Below are positions 37,621 to 46,909 of a stretch of 64,000 nt of DNA, piece by piece. This stretch comes from Polynucleobacter necessarius. GTDB taxonomy: Bacteria > Pseudomonadota > Gammaproteobacteria > Burkholderiales > Burkholderiaceae. The stretch is taken from contig LT606947.1 in NCBI GenBank assembly GCA_900095165.1, positions 248,001-312,000 on the forward strand. Direction: 5' to 3'. Both the position numbers and the translations under genes were made by a program. The number at the start of each line of letters is the position of its first letter. Position 1 is the first letter of the stretch. The notes below the pieces were generated by a model. It searched no databases. It worked only from the letters and a program-made list of their open reading frames with translations, and was not told the DNA's origin.

Positions 37621-38475
37621 TTAGTCTGAGAAGACTACAGAAGTTGCGCCGTTAATCAAAACGCGGTCATGCAAGTAATAGCGAAGGGCGCGGGACAGCA
37701 CTGTGCGCTCTAAATCTCGGCCCTTACGAACCAAGTCGTCGGGTGTGTCGCCATGAGTAACGCGCGTCACATCTTGCTCAATGATCGGATCTTCATCCAA
37801 ATCGCTGGTAACAAAGTGTGCTGTGGCACCAATCAACTTAATGCCACGTGCATGGGCCTGATGGTACGGCTTAGCGCCTTTAAAGCTTGGTAAAAATGAG
37901 TGATGTACGTTAATGCAGCGTCCAGATAATTTAGTGGATAAGTCGTCAGACAGAATTTGCATGTAACGCGCCAAGATCACCATGTCTACTTTTGAGTCTG
38001 CAACAATTTCTAAGAGCTTTGCTTCTTGAGCTGGCTTGGTCTCTGGCGTTGCCGGCAGGTGATAAAAAGGAATATCTGCAAAATCAATGCTGGAATACAC
38101 CTCACGCGGATGATTGGAAACGATTCCACAAATGATCATTGGTAATTCACTGATGCGCCAGCGATAAAGAAGGTCCACCAAGCAATGATCTAATTTGGAT
38201 GCCATGATTAGAACGCGCTTTAAATCTTTCACAGCACGCAAATCCCAGGTGAGATCAAAGCGTTTAGCGATTTCCACAAAGCCAGCCCTCAAGGTTTTGC
38301 TATCAGTGCTACAGCTAAAACTCACGCGCATGAAAAAACGCTTAGAGGCTTTGTCATCAAACTGCTGAGCTTCTTCAATGTCGCCACCCAATTCAAATAT
38401 GTAGGTTGAAACAGTAGCAACAATGCCTGGTCGATTGGGGCAGGTCAGGGTTAGGTAGTAATTTTCTGTAGTCAT
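37621..38475 (-). CDS. purU: formyltetrahydrofolate deformylase
   Basis: A 284-residue protein with an N-terminal ACT domain (YYLTLTCPNRPGIVATVSTY) and a C-terminal formyltransferase-fold domain (MIICGIVSNHPR, MVILARYMQILS, INVHHSFLPSFKGAKPYHQA, IEQDVTRVTHGDTPDDLVR). It releases formate from 10-formyl-tetrahydrofolate and so balances one-carbon pools; in a cell with formate dehydrogenase the formate could be oxidised. No lesion seen. Confidence 0.93.
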   Translation of the reverse strand: MTTENYYLTLTCPNRPGIVATVSTYIFELGGDIEEAQQFDDKASKRFFMRVSFSCSTDSKTLRAGFVEIAKRFDLTWDLRAVKDLKRVLIMASKLDHCLVDLLYRWRISELPMIICGIVSNHPREVYSSIDFADIPFYHLPATPETKPAQEAKLLEIVADSKVDMVILARYMQILSDDLSTKLSGRCINVHHSFLPSFKGAKPYHQAHARGIKLIGATAHFVTSDLDEDPIIEQDVTRVTHGDTPDDLVRKGRDLERTVLSRALRYYLHDRVLINGATSVVFSD

Positions 38476-38523
38476 CGCTTCAATAGGGGGAGGGGTTGCT
38501 TAATAAAGCTAATTTTAGACTGC

Positions 38524-38808
38524 TTATTTAGAAGTGGGCAGGCTATCTGCTGGTCCTGGATATGGCTCGCTCATATCTTTAATTGTGGGAACGGGAATGT
38601 CCGAGCAGATAGGCTTTGGTCCTAAGGCATTTAAAAAATTGCAGTCTTGCTTGGTTGCTGCTGAGACGGCATGCTCTAGAGGGGATTTCCCAGTCGTTGC
38701 AGTAGAAATCGCGCTAGCTGCTGTTGAGGGGTTGGCTACCGCGACCGATACTGCTGCAGCCCCTGTCGAGCTGACTACGCTAGTCGCCGAGCTACCCAAG
38801 GCCATCAA
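38524..38808 (-). CDS. hypothetical Ala/Ser/Thr-rich protein with a Cys-containing C-terminus
   Basis: A 94-residue protein: a low-complexity half rich in Ala, Ser, Thr and Val (residues 1-45), then a more ordered part with TKQDCNFLNALGPKPICSDI and PYPGPADSLPTSK. The C-terminal part looks like a conserved secreted or surface-associated tail with one Cys pair. No signal peptide or lipobox is visible in this frame, and the true start may lie further upstream in another frame. The opposite strand is also open here, but its product has no such ordered features. Confidence 0.5.
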   Translation of the reverse strand: MMALGSSATSVVSSTGAAAVSVAVANPSTAASAISTATTGKSPLEHAVSAATKQDCNFLNALGPKPICSDIPVPTIKDMSEPYPGPADSLPTSK

Positions 38809-38880
38809 AGGTGCTGCGCCACCCAGTTAAATTCAGGGAGAGAAAAATACCCCCCAGAATGAGGCTCCAATAAAAGCAAA

Positions 38881-38912
38881 AAGCAGACCAGCCCAAGGAG
38901 CTTGATCTGCTT
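38881..38912 (-). terminator. rho-independent terminator of the 38937-39344 gene
   Basis: AAGCAGA (38881-38887) and TCTGCTT (38906-38912) pair. On the minus strand the hairpin is followed by TTTTGCTTTTATT and lies 25 bases after the stop of the adhesin-E-like gene. Confidence 0.6.
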
Positions 38913-38936
38913 AAAAGGGTACTCAAACCAATGTAC

Positions 38937-39344
38937 TTATTTGCGCTGACAAACAACGTTAAATACTCCAGCCGCCCAAGATTCACTTACAACGGGCTCA
39001 AATTCACTATTCGGAGTTTTATTGTCTGAAACTAGCTTGCCACTACCTTTATTGCCAGCGAACTCTTTGTATTCGATTGGGCGATAGCTAATGGCTGGAC
39101 AGTTGTATTCGTTAATGCCGATGATTGAGCTAACAGGCTTCTTTGTTTTTGGATTAACACCAGGCTTTTTAAAATCCAACATCGACATGATTTGCGCTTT
39201 TTCACCAGAAGCGCTAACAGTATCTAGGTCTATATAAACAACCATGACCTCATTAGATCCCAATTCTTTCCACTCAGCGAAGCTGCTGGCGAAGGGCAGT
39301 AAGGAGAGCGCAGTAAAAATAGAGAGTGCGTGGATTTTTTTCAT
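38937..39344 (-). CDS. secreted protein of the surface-adhesin E-like type
   Basis: A 135-residue protein with a clear signal peptide (MKKIHALSIFTALSLLPFAS, cut near FA-EW). The mature part EWKELGSNEVMVVYIDLDTV, then YNCPAISYRPIEYKEFAG and VVCQRK, matches the layout of the small surface-adhesin protein E-like family: short beta strands and two Cys that may bridge. These periplasmic or surface proteins are poorly understood. The ATG at 39344 is preferred to one 36 bases upstream, since it begins the signal peptide directly. Confidence 0.65.
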   Translation of the reverse strand: MKKIHALSIFTALSLLPFASSFAEWKELGSNEVMVVYIDLDTVSASGEKAQIMSMLDFKKPGVNPKTKKPVSSIIGINEYNCPAISYRPIEYKEFAGNKGSGKLVSDNKTPNSEFEPVVSESWAAGVFNVVCQRK

Positions 39345-39415
39345 AATAGGTAGCGTTGCGATTAAACGGGTTAAGCCCAATCTGGGTCTGCAGTTGTCAT
39401 TCTAAACTCTCCCGC

Positions 39416-41881
39416 CTATTTTTCCTTGATATTTAGATCCAGTTGCCGATCAATCTTTTGGGGTTTCATTTGCAAGGGAAGGTACTCATTGTGCGCCCAG
39501 AGCGTACTCATATTTCGGTAGAGTTTGCTCTGTACCCAGCCAGATTGGCCAGTTTGGTAAATAAAGAGGGATTGCTCTAAATCAGAGAGGTCATAGAGAG
39601 TTCGCAAGCTGGGTGCCTGTTTAGTTTCAAAGGGATTGTCAGCCCTGAGAAGTTCAAGGCGTCCCACATTGATGCTAAAGCTATCCCCAGGAGAAGCTTG
39701 CGTCAAATTGAAGAGGCTTTCAAGAAGTGGAACCTTGCTTAAGGGGCGGTGCTCTGAAACGGCAATATGCGCATTTCCCCAAACCCAATTTTTAGGATTG
39801 CTACCAAATTGCGCGCTCAGTTGTTCCAGTGCTTTATCAAGCGCTACATTTGAAGCTTCGGCACAGCTCTCAATCTGTTCGGTTTGGGGATTGTTGCACC
39901 AGGGGCTATTGGGATTTTGCAATTGCAAAATCAAGGCCTGCCTAAAGTTACGCGCACCATAATTTTCCGTGAACAAATATCCTAAACGCCCAAAGAGTTT
40001 GCGTGATAGCTGATCAGCCCAGGCATTAAATATCAGAGCGCCAGTACTATCGATTTTCATATCGCCATCAAAGTTTCTGCTGAGCTCGATTGCTTGCTGT
40101 GCTAGAGGATGTTTTGATTGGGCAGACTTAAATAATTCCAGCAAGGGCGTAGCGCCCAAGGATAAGGTATCAGCCTGCATGGATTTCATGGAGGCGAGGT
40201 CATGCCCTGATCTGCCTTTAATCAAATCCACGATACGGTCGTAGCGGGTTGGTAGGTCCCAGTCACCAGTTAGTGGATTTGGATCGTTAGCGGCCACCAC
40301 TTTTTGGTTGGCAGTAGCAATCCAGTTCGTATCTGGGTTATTGCTACTTGGCAGCTGATCGAAGGGAATGTAGCCAGTCCAGTCATACTGTTTTTCCCAG
40401 CCCAGCGCTGGCGCCACTCCATATAGCCCTTGATGTAAGGTACGCTTAGGAGCCATACCTGCTGCCTGAAACGAAATGTTTCCCCCTACATCTGCCATAA
40501 CCACGTTTTGCATTGGTGCGTAGTTTTTACGGAGTGCTTGTTTAAAGGCATCTAAATCTTTGGCATGATTCATGTCAAGCAGGCCAGCAACAGACTGGTT
40601 TTCAACATCCAATGCAGTCCAACGTAATGCCAAGGCAAAGCGATCAGTATCAATCGCGCGTTTTGCTCGTGCATAGGATTCAGAGATTACTGGGCCATGT
40701 CGAGTCTCTTTAACCAAAAATCGCAATGATGACTCACCCTTGATATCAATAATTTCTTGACGCACTTTGAAGGCGAGGGGACCCTCCGGACCTCGATATG
40801 CCCCTGGATTTTTTGAATCTAACTGCTCAATATATAAATCTTGTACGTCGGGGCCGGTATTGGTAAAGCCCCAAGCAAATTTATCGGTTCTACCTAAAAC
40901 TACCGCTGGAATGCCGGGAAGGGTTGCGCCAATGACGTTTAGACCTGGCGCTTCTAAGTGGGCCATGTACCAGATTGCTGGGGCCGATAAGCCTAGATGA
41001 GGGTCGTTCGCCAATAATGGCTTGCCAGAGGCTGTGAGCTTCCCATTAAGCGCCCAATTATTGGATCCAATGCCATCTTTGCCGCCGGATACTTCATTTA
41101 GAGCCAATTCAGTCGCAGGCAACTTCTTCGACTTTTGATCTCGAGTGAATGGATTGGGATTAAAGGCATTGATATCCCGATACATTTTGGCAAAATCAAC
41201 ATTACTTACGGGCTCGCCTGGCGTGTATGCGGGCATCACTTCCCATACTTGCTTGGTTGTTAAAAACTGTGAGAGTTCAAGACGTTGTAATTCTTTATGC
41301 CAGTTGCCGCCAAGATCTAGAGCCATCATCAGCATCCATGCAACGCTATCGGTAGGCGACCAATGACCTGGTTTAGAGCCGGTTAAAAAGTATTCCACTG
41401 GTAGCGCCCAACCTAGGTGGGCATTGCCAGCATTGACGCCATCAGCATAAGATTGCAGCAGTCGTTGAGTGACAATGGGATATCGATCAAATTGTTTTTC
41501 AGCGGCATGCTTAATGCCTAGAGTGCGAATAAAGCGATCGATTGCTACAGTATCTTTGCCGAGAATTTCAGAAAGCCGACCACTGGATAGACGGCGATTA
41601 ATTTCCATCTGCCAGGAACGCTCGCTGGCATGTAAATAACCTAAGGCAAAGAGTGCATCCGAAGAGCTCTTTGCCTGAATATGTGGAATATCACTGTCAT
41701 CAAAGGTGATGGCAACTGAATCTCCCAGGGTTTTAATAATCCGTTTACCAGAGGGGTTGGTTTGGGCTGAGATGAGGTAAATTATTCCGACTACGATGCT
41801 CAAGACTAAGGCGGTAGAACCAAGCCAAAAGATAGCTTTAAATAGACTTTTAAGGCCTGAGCTTGGAATAGGTATTTTCAT
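39416..41881 (-). CDS. penicillin acylase family (Ntn-hydrolase) amidohydrolase
   Basis: An 821-residue precursor with an N-terminal membrane segment or uncleaved signal (residues 14-36), an alpha chain (DIPHIQAKSSSDALFALGYLH) and the autoprocessing site GIGSNNWALNG, where the Ser becomes the N-terminal nucleophile of the beta chain. ANDPHLGLSAPAIWYMAHLE and GFTNTGPDVQDLYIEQLD are standard beta-chain motifs. Relatives hydrolyse penicillin G, acyl-homoserine lactones or other acyl amides in the periplasm; the substrate cannot be told here. No lesion was found across 2.4 kb. Confidence 0.88.
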   Translation of the reverse strand: MKIPIPSSGLKSLFKAIFWLGSTALVLSIVVGIIYLISAQTNPSGKRIIKTLGDSVAITFDDSDIPHIQAKSSSDALFALGYLHASERSWQMEINRRLSSGRLSEILGKDTVAIDRFIRTLGIKHAAEKQFDRYPIVTQRLLQSYADGVNAGNAHLGWALPVEYFLTGSKPGHWSPTDSVAWMLMMALDLGGNWHKELQRLELSQFLTTKQVWEVMPAYTPGEPVSNVDFAKMYRDINAFNPNPFTRDQKSKKLPATELALNEVSGGKDGIGSNNWALNGKLTASGKPLLANDPHLGLSAPAIWYMAHLEAPGLNVIGATLPGIPAVVLGRTDKFAWGFTNTGPDVQDLYIEQLDSKNPGAYRGPEGPLAFKVRQEIIDIKGESSLRFLVKETRHGPVISESYARAKRAIDTDRFALALRWTALDVENQSVAGLLDMNHAKDLDAFKQALRKNYAPMQNVVMADVGGNISFQAAGMAPKRTLHQGLYGVAPALGWEKQYDWTGYIPFDQLPSSNNPDTNWIATANQKVVAANDPNPLTGDWDLPTRYDRIVDLIKGRSGHDLASMKSMQADTLSLGATPLLELFKSAQSKHPLAQQAIELSRNFDGDMKIDSTGALIFNAWADQLSRKLFGRLGYLFTENYGARNFRQALILQLQNPNSPWCNNPQTEQIESCAEASNVALDKALEQLSAQFGSNPKNWVWGNAHIAVSEHRPLSKVPLLESLFNLTQASPGDSFSINVGRLELLRADNPFETKQAPSLRTLYDLSDLEQSLFIYQTGQSGWVQSKLYRNMSTLWAHNEYLPLQMKPQKIDRQLDLNIKEK

Positions 41882-42015
41882 GAGAATAGTTTAGTGGGTT
41901 TGCCATTAATTCAGCCCAAGCTAGATGAAAACAGGCTTCCCGTCTCGAATAGGTCTCGCATGCTAAAATTTTGCTTGTCTTGATTTTATTTAGTACGGCT
42001 TTATTGCTCGTGCGA

Positions 42016-42104
42016 GCCCGGGTGGTGAAATCGGTAGACACAGCAGATTTAAAATCTGCCGACTCAAAAAAGTCGTGCCGGTTCGATTCCGGCCTCGGGC
42101 ACCA
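42016..42104 (+). tRNA. tRNA-Leu (TAA)
   Basis: Acceptor GCCCGGG pairs with CTCGGGC. The anticodon stem GCAGA/TCTGC encloses loop TTTAAAA with anticodon TAA. A long variable arm (GACTCAAAAAAGTC) marks a class II tRNA, and the T-arm is GCCGGTTCGATTCCGGC. CCA is encoded at 42102-42104. Confidence 0.95.
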
Positions 42105-42125
42105 ATCGATTAATTTCAGGCATCC

Positions 42126-42569
42126 TTGAAATACCTTCATATTATTTTCTTGTTTTTATATGCTGCCCCCAGCTTGGCAGCAGAGCCCCTCGTTTTTACT
42201 TGTGAGCGCTCAGAAAAGAATTACACCGAAACTTACGTATTAAAAGTAAGTCCCACCTCAAAAACTCAGAAGGCAAAAGTCTTTGTGGATGATCGGGATT
42301 TAGATCAATCTAATGAGTTCGCCAGGCAGGCTGTCAAGAGCGTCCTCATCACTGAATCGACAGTGTTGATTTCGATGGAATCCCATTTTTCACCAGAGAG
42401 TTTTGATGGTATTCAGTACGGGTCGGGTTCAGTTATTACTGTGACTACAATCAATCGCTCAACTGGCCAACTAAGAAAAGCAGAAACTATTAAAGGCGGA
42501 ATTCTCTCTGCTACCCTCGGTGAAGGCACGAAGACTTATCAAGAGCAATACCTTGCTGCAAAACCTTAA
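42126..42569 (+). CDS. hypothetical periplasmic protein
   Basis: A 147-residue protein with signal peptide KYLHIIFLFLYAAPSLAAEP, cut near LAA-EP. The mature part is a small beta-rich domain with one Cys in FTCERSEKNYTETYVLK. No family recognised. The start appears to be TTG 42126, 21 bases after the tRNA; no ATG fits. The stop overlaps the end of the convergent exbD gene by four bases. Confidence 0.6.
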   Translation: MKYLHIIFLFLYAAPSLAAEPLVFTCERSEKNYTETYVLKVSPTSKTQKAKVFVDDRDLDQSNEFARQAVKSVLITESTVLISMESHFSPESFDGIQYGSGSVITVTTINRSTGQLRKAETIKGGILSATLGEGTKTYQEQYLAAKP

Positions 42570-42979
42570 TTAGGTTCAGTCACAAACCCTAGCTTTGTTA
42601 GGCCGGCACGACGGAATACTGCTAATACCTGAGCAACATATTCGTATTTCACGGATTTATCAGCGCGCAGATTGATTTCTGGTTGCGGCTCTTTCTGAGC
42701 GGCTTTTTCTGCATAGCCATCAAATGTCTTTAAATCAATTGGTGTGCTATTCCAAAATATTTGACCATTTGCATCAATTGAGAGTTGTACGGACTCCGGT
42801 TTAACTTCATTGCGCACGCTATTGGCTTTTGGCAACTCAACCTTCACCGCCTGCTGAATCACTGGCAGAGTGATGATGAAGATAATGAGAAGTACCAACA
42901 TGACATCCACCATCGGAGTCATGTTGATTTCGGCCATGATTCCGCTTTCTTCTTGATCGTTCTGAAGATTAAAAGACAT
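42566..42979 (-). CDS. exbD: biopolymer transport protein ExbD
   Basis: A 137-residue protein with a short cytoplasmic N-terminus, one membrane helix carrying the functional Asp (MTPMVDVMLVLLIIFIITL) and a periplasmic domain (INLRADKSVKYEYVAQVLAV). It forms the proton-driven motor with ExbB for TonB-dependent outer-membrane uptake. Last gene of tonB-exbB-exbD, two bases after exbB. Confidence 0.9.
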   Translation of the reverse strand: MSFNLQNDQEESGIMAEINMTPMVDVMLVLLIIFIITLPVIQQAVKVELPKANSVRNEVKPESVQLSIDANGQIFWNSTPIDLKTFDGYAEKAAQKEPQPEINLRADKSVKYEYVAQVLAVFRRAGLTKLGFVTEPN

Positions 42980-42981
42980 GC

Positions 42982-43674
42982 TTATTCTCCGGACTTCACG
43001 CGGGCGCCAGTTACAAAGTAAGCGAGGAGGTCATTGCCAAAGCGGTTGAGATCGGCAACTAATAATTTGTTAGCACGGTTAATTGCATTGAAACCGAGCA
43101 CTGCTGGAATTGCCACAGCCAATCCTAAAGCAGTCATGATGAGTGCTTCGCCAATAGGGCCGGCAACCTGATCAATCTGCGCGCTACCAGAGCTGCTGAT
43201 TGAGATCAGGGCATGGTAGATGCCCCACACGGTTCCAAACAAACCAATAAACGGCGCAGTTGCACCGGTTGAGCCCAAGAAGGTGAGGCCTTTTTGGAGC
43301 TGCGCAGCTACACCGTCAATACTATTCTTGAGGCTTCTTGCCATCCACTCCGAGTAGTTCAGAATCTGCAGGAGTTCGCGATGATTGGTGGATTGACTTT
43401 GATGGTGCATGGAGGCGCCGCTCGCAGCCTTGGCAATTTGGTAATAAGGATTGCTTGCATGACTGCTGAATGCATTGAGACCTTGATCATATGAAGTGGC
43501 GCGCCAAAATTGATCAAGTTCAGGTTTGAGTTTACGCAGATTGCGCAAATCCCAAAAGCGGGATAGCAAAATTATCCAGGTCACAATCGAGCAAGTGAGT
43601 AGTGCGAGTGCCATAAAGCGAGTGATAGCATCGCCCTCGAGCCATAAATTTGCCAAGCCAAATGGTGTGTTCAT
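42982..43674 (-). CDS. exbB: MotA/TolQ/ExbB proton channel protein ExbB
   Basis: A 230-residue protein with three membrane segments. The first is near residue 20 (MALALLTCSIVTWIILLSRF). The channel segments contain LTFLGSTGATAPFIGLFGTV and GEALIMTALGLAVAIPAVLG, both highly typical. It forms the pentamer around ExbD. It lies between tonB and exbD with gaps of five and two bases. No lesion. Confidence 0.92.
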   Translation of the reverse strand: MNTPFGLANLWLEGDAITRFMALALLTCSIVTWIILLSRFWDLRNLRKLKPELDQFWRATSYDQGLNAFSSHASNPYYQIAKAASGASMHHQSQSTNHRELLQILNYSEWMARSLKNSIDGVAAQLQKGLTFLGSTGATAPFIGLFGTVWGIYHALISISSSGSAQIDQVAGPIGEALIMTALGLAVAIPAVLGFNAINRANKLLVADLNRFGNDLLAYFVTGARVKSGE

Positions 43675-43679
43675 AATGT

Positions 43680-44375
43680 TTAATTCTTTAAATTAAATTT
43701 AATTAAAAGATTGGTAGAAATTCTTTGGGGTGAACCATTTACTAAGAATGGTTTAAAGCGATAACGGCGACCAATCTCTGTTGCTGCTCGGTCTAATTTT
43801 GGAAATGAGCTTGAACGCAATAAAGCAACATCCTCAACACTACCCGATTCATCGATAATCAATCGAACCACTGCTTCACCTTGCTCTCCCGATCTCTTCG
43901 AGAAAGAGGGGTAGTAGGCATCTGCATCGGGTTGGTAGACGACGACCAGTTTACCAATGTCAGTCTGAATTGGTGTGCCGCTCGATCTCGAGGTGGTCGC
44001 GGGCGCGACCGTGGCATTCGGGGGCTGTGACTCATTTTTAGATTGCTGAGGCGTTGGTGGGGTGGCAGCCTGCTGTTGGGTTTGCGGCGGAGTTGGTGCT
44101 TGTGTGGATTTCTCGTCCACCGTTTTCTTTTTCTGCTCTTGCTTAGGTTTTGGAGGGGGTGCAGCTGGAGCAGCCTGAGGTTGTTTAGCAGCCTCGGGAC
44201 TGACAAGGTTAGCCATCACTCGTGCATCATCTAGATTGTTGTCGTTGTCAAGCTTCATGCTACTTTGAAAGCCAATCAAAAATAGTAGATGCAGAGTAAT
44301 AACAATGCCAATGATGATGCGTTCGGTTTTATCGAATGGCAAGCGCGCGTTCAATTGGCTTAAGAAAGCGCTCAT
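43680..44375 (-). CDS. tonB: energy transducer TonB
   Basis: A 231-residue protein: a cytoplasmic N-terminus, one membrane helix (RIIIGIVITLHLLFLIGF), a Pro/Lys/Gln-rich periplasm-spanning region (residues about 65-130) and a C-terminal TonB domain (GEQGEAVVRLIIDESGSVED, RYRFKPFLVNGSPQ). It passes proton-motive energy to outer-membrane receptors. Heads the tonB-exbB-exbD operon and overlaps murI by four bases upstream. Confidence 0.9.
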   Translation of the reverse strand: MSAFLSQLNARLPFDKTERIIIGIVITLHLLFLIGFQSSMKLDNDNNLDDARVMANLVSPEAAKQPQAAPAAPPPKPKQEQKKKTVDEKSTQAPTPPQTQQQAATPPTPQQSKNESQPPNATVAPATTSRSSGTPIQTDIGKLVVVYQPDADAYYPSFSKRSGEQGEAVVRLIIDESGSVEDVALLRSSSFPKLDRAATEIGRRYRFKPFLVNGSPQRISTNLLIKFNLKN

Positions 44376-45178
44376 CTGAAAGTGCTCACCAATTGAGATT
44401 CGATGTTGCGTCTATCCAGATCCGATTGCATGAGTTCTTGCGCCATTTGATGAAGCGTCTCCGCATCTTTGCTGCTGATAAATCTAATAGAGCCGCATGT
44501 ATCGGTATCTAGATGTTTGTCTTGTGCCTCTAGTTTTCTTTTGAGTTGGCGTACCACTGCATCGCTGGTATCAATAAGGTTAATTGAATCACCAAGTAAT
44601 TTACGAATGGCTTTACGCAAGAAAGGGTAGTGGGTACATCCCAAGACTAAGGTATCTGCACCAGAATCCTGAATGGGTTCTAGATGTTCTGCAAGTAGCT
44701 CTAGGGTTTCTTCGCCATTGGCTTGTCCCGCCTCAATCAGGGGGACTAGACCAGCACCAACTTGTTTAATAAATTGACAGTTGGGAAGGGTGGCCAGTAG
44801 GGCCGTGAATTTATCGCTCTTCAGTGTGGTCTCAGTTGCGAGTACGCCAACGATACCATTCGTGGACTGCATTGCCGCAGGTTTAATACCCGGCTCTACG
44901 CCAATAATTGGAATGTTGTTAAGCTCGTTTCGAATATGTGCAATCGCTTCGGCAGTAGCGGTATTACAGGCAACCATGATGGCATCACATCCTTGCGCTG
45001 CCAGGTACTGGCACAACTCCATACTGCGAGAGGCTATCCACTCGCTAGACTTTTCTCCATAAGGCGCATTAATGGAGTCTGCTAAATAAATGTAGTCATG
45101 CTCGGGCAGCTGGCGCAGAGCCTCATCCAAAATGGATAAGCCTCCAACGCCAGAATCAAATACCCCGATGAGTGCCAA
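44372..45178 (-). CDS. murI: glutamate racemase
   Basis: A 268-residue racemase that makes D-glutamate for peptidoglycan. It has the first catalytic Cys in AIMVACNTATAEAI and the second in TLVLGCTHYPFLRKAI, together with the N-terminal IGVFDSGVGGLSILDEAL and ADSINAPYGEK. Complete, ATG 45178. Its stop overlaps the tonB start, so murI probably leads that operon. Confidence 0.93.
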   Translation of the reverse strand: MALIGVFDSGVGGLSILDEALRQLPEHDYIYLADSINAPYGEKSSEWIASRSMELCQYLAAQGCDAIMVACNTATAEAIAHIRNELNNIPIIGVEPGIKPAAMQSTNGIVGVLATETTLKSDKFTALLATLPNCQFIKQVGAGLVPLIEAGQANGEETLELLAEHLEPIQDSGADTLVLGCTHYPFLRKAIRKLLGDSINLIDTSDAVVRQLKRKLEAQDKHLDTDTCGSIRFISSKDAETLHQMAQELMQSDLDRRNIESQLVSTFR

Positions 45179-45218
45179 GTAAAGGTCGCTTAACTATGTA
45201 TTGCTATTGACCGTTGTC

Positions 45219-46742
45219 CTACGCAATCTTGACTGGAATGCCACCAATCTTTGCTTGCCATTCCTTTGGACCAGTCTCGTGCATTGAAATACCCGCAGAG
45301 CTGACCGCTACTGTTACTGGCATGTCTTTGACATCGAATTCATATATGGCTTCCATGCCTAAATCGGCAAAGCCAACCACCTTCGCCGTCTGAATGGCTT
45401 TAGAGACTAAGTACGCAGCACCACCAACAGCCATCAGATAAGCGGACTTGTGTTTCTTGATTGCTTCAATTGCGGTAGGGCCACGCTCTGCTTTACCAAT
45501 CATCGAGATCAAGCCAGTTTGAGCTAGCATCATCTCAGTGAACTTATCCATACGAGTTGAGGTTGTTGGGCCTGCTGGACCAACTGCTTCACCGCCTACT
45601 GGATCAACTGGACCAACGTAATAAATTACGCGGTTCTTAAAGCTCACTGGTAATTCTTCGCCTTTAGCGAGCATGTCCTGAATACGCTTATGAGCAGCAT
45701 CACGACCGGTCAAAATTTTGCCATTGAGAAGTAGTGTTTCGCCTTCTTTCCAACCAGCAACTTCTTCAGCGGTCAAGGTATCTAAGTTGACGCGCTTGGA
45801 TTTTTTAGTGTCTGGAGTCCAAGTTACATCTGGCCAATCGGATAAGGATGGCTTTTCTAATATTGCTGGGCCATTGCCATGTAAGTGGAAATGCACGTGT
45901 CGAGTTGCGGCACAGTTCGGAATCATCGCCACCGGCAATGACGCCGCATGCGTTGGGTATTCCATGATTTTGATATCCAGAACAGTTGTCAAGCCACCCA
46001 AACCTTGGGCGCCAATACCGAGCTTATTAACCTTCTCGTATAGCTCTAAGCGCAACTCTTCAGCGCGGGTCTTCGCACCGCGTGCGATCAATTCTTGAAT
46101 ATCTACAGGACCCATTAAGGACTCTTTAGCCATCAACATGGCTTTTTCTGGGGTTCCGCCAACACCAATGCCTAGGATGCCAGGGGGGCACCAGCCTGCG
46201 CCCATGGTTGGGACAGTCTTGAGTACCCAGTCCACGATAGAGTCTGATGGGTTGAGCATGACCATCTTGGCCTTGTTCTCAGAGCCTCCGCCTTTAGCGG
46301 CGCAAATGACCTCAACATCGTCGCCCGGGACGATTTCGTAGTGAACTACGGCAGGGGTGTTATCTCCTGTGTTTTTGCATTTACCTGCTGGATCAGTCAA
46401 AACTGAGGCGCGCAATGGGTTATCCGGGTTCATATAGGCTCGACGAACACCTTCGTTCACCATCTCAGTAACACTCATGGTGGCATCGCCCCATTGAACG
46501 TTCATACCAATTTTGAGGAAAACGACCGCAATACCGGTGTCCTGACACATGGGGCGGTGACCCTCTGCGCACATACGGCTATTGGTCAAGATCTGAGCAA
46601 TCGCATCCTTAGCTGCGGCACCTTGTTCTAGGTCATAAGCCTTACCCATGGCGGAGATGAAGTCTTTTGGGTGGTAGTAAGAAATGAACTGGAATGCGTC
46701 TGCAACGCTTTGAATGAGGTCGTTTTGTTTGATATTTGTCAT
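45219..46742 (-). CDS. class I fumarate hydratase ([4Fe-4S] type)
   Basis: A 507-residue fumarase of the FumA/FumB type. The N-terminal alpha domain has CAEGHRPMCQDTGIAVVFLK with cluster Cys, then KGGGSENKAKMVMLNPSD and GCPPGI-like GAGWCPPGILGIGVGGTPE. The C-terminal beta domain has VGPVDPVGGEAVGPAGPTTS and TRMDKF. It interconverts fumarate and malate using an oxygen-sensitive cluster. The ATG at 46742 starts MTNIKQNDLIQSVADA; an upstream TTG-type start would add 19 atypical residues. It is intact, so it can carry the TCA reaction despite the broken fumC. Confidence 0.92.
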   Translation of the reverse strand: MTNIKQNDLIQSVADAFQFISYYHPKDFISAMGKAYDLEQGAAAKDAIAQILTNSRMCAEGHRPMCQDTGIAVVFLKIGMNVQWGDATMSVTEMVNEGVRRAYMNPDNPLRASVLTDPAGKCKNTGDNTPAVVHYEIVPGDDVEVICAAKGGGSENKAKMVMLNPSDSIVDWVLKTVPTMGAGWCPPGILGIGVGGTPEKAMLMAKESLMGPVDIQELIARGAKTRAEELRLELYEKVNKLGIGAQGLGGLTTVLDIKIMEYPTHAASLPVAMIPNCAATRHVHFHLHGNGPAILEKPSLSDWPDVTWTPDTKKSKRVNLDTLTAEEVAGWKEGETLLLNGKILTGRDAAHKRIQDMLAKGEELPVSFKNRVIYYVGPVDPVGGEAVGPAGPTTSTRMDKFTEMMLAQTGLISMIGKAERGPTAIEAIKKHKSAYLMAVGGAAYLVSKAIQTAKVVGFADLGMEAIYEFDVKDMPVTVAVSSAGISMHETGPKEWQAKIGGIPVKIA

Positions 46743-46909
46743 GGTTTTAGGCTTGATTGAGTAAGGTTTTTTCTGTTTTAAGGGTTTGCCATAGAGCAAA
46801 TCTAGCGTGTTTTCACTTATCTTATTAGCTCTTGGGGATGCGTTTCCCTAACTCTGCGCTGTTTTTGCGGAAAAAGACGACCGATTATTGAATAGAAGGG
46901 CTGTTAAGC

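Noticed and set aside
38534..38830. 98-codon plus-strand frame opposite the Ala/Ser-rich hypothetical gene
   Set aside because: It mirrors low-complexity codons of the minus-strand gene and has no ordered region. The minus frame has the conserved-looking Cys-containing tail and lies in line with its neighbours.
41850..42140. Minus-strand frame across tRNA-Leu with CPRPESNRH and DFKSAVST
   Set aside because: This is the well-known spurious protein made from the antisense of a tRNA-Leu gene; it is not coding.
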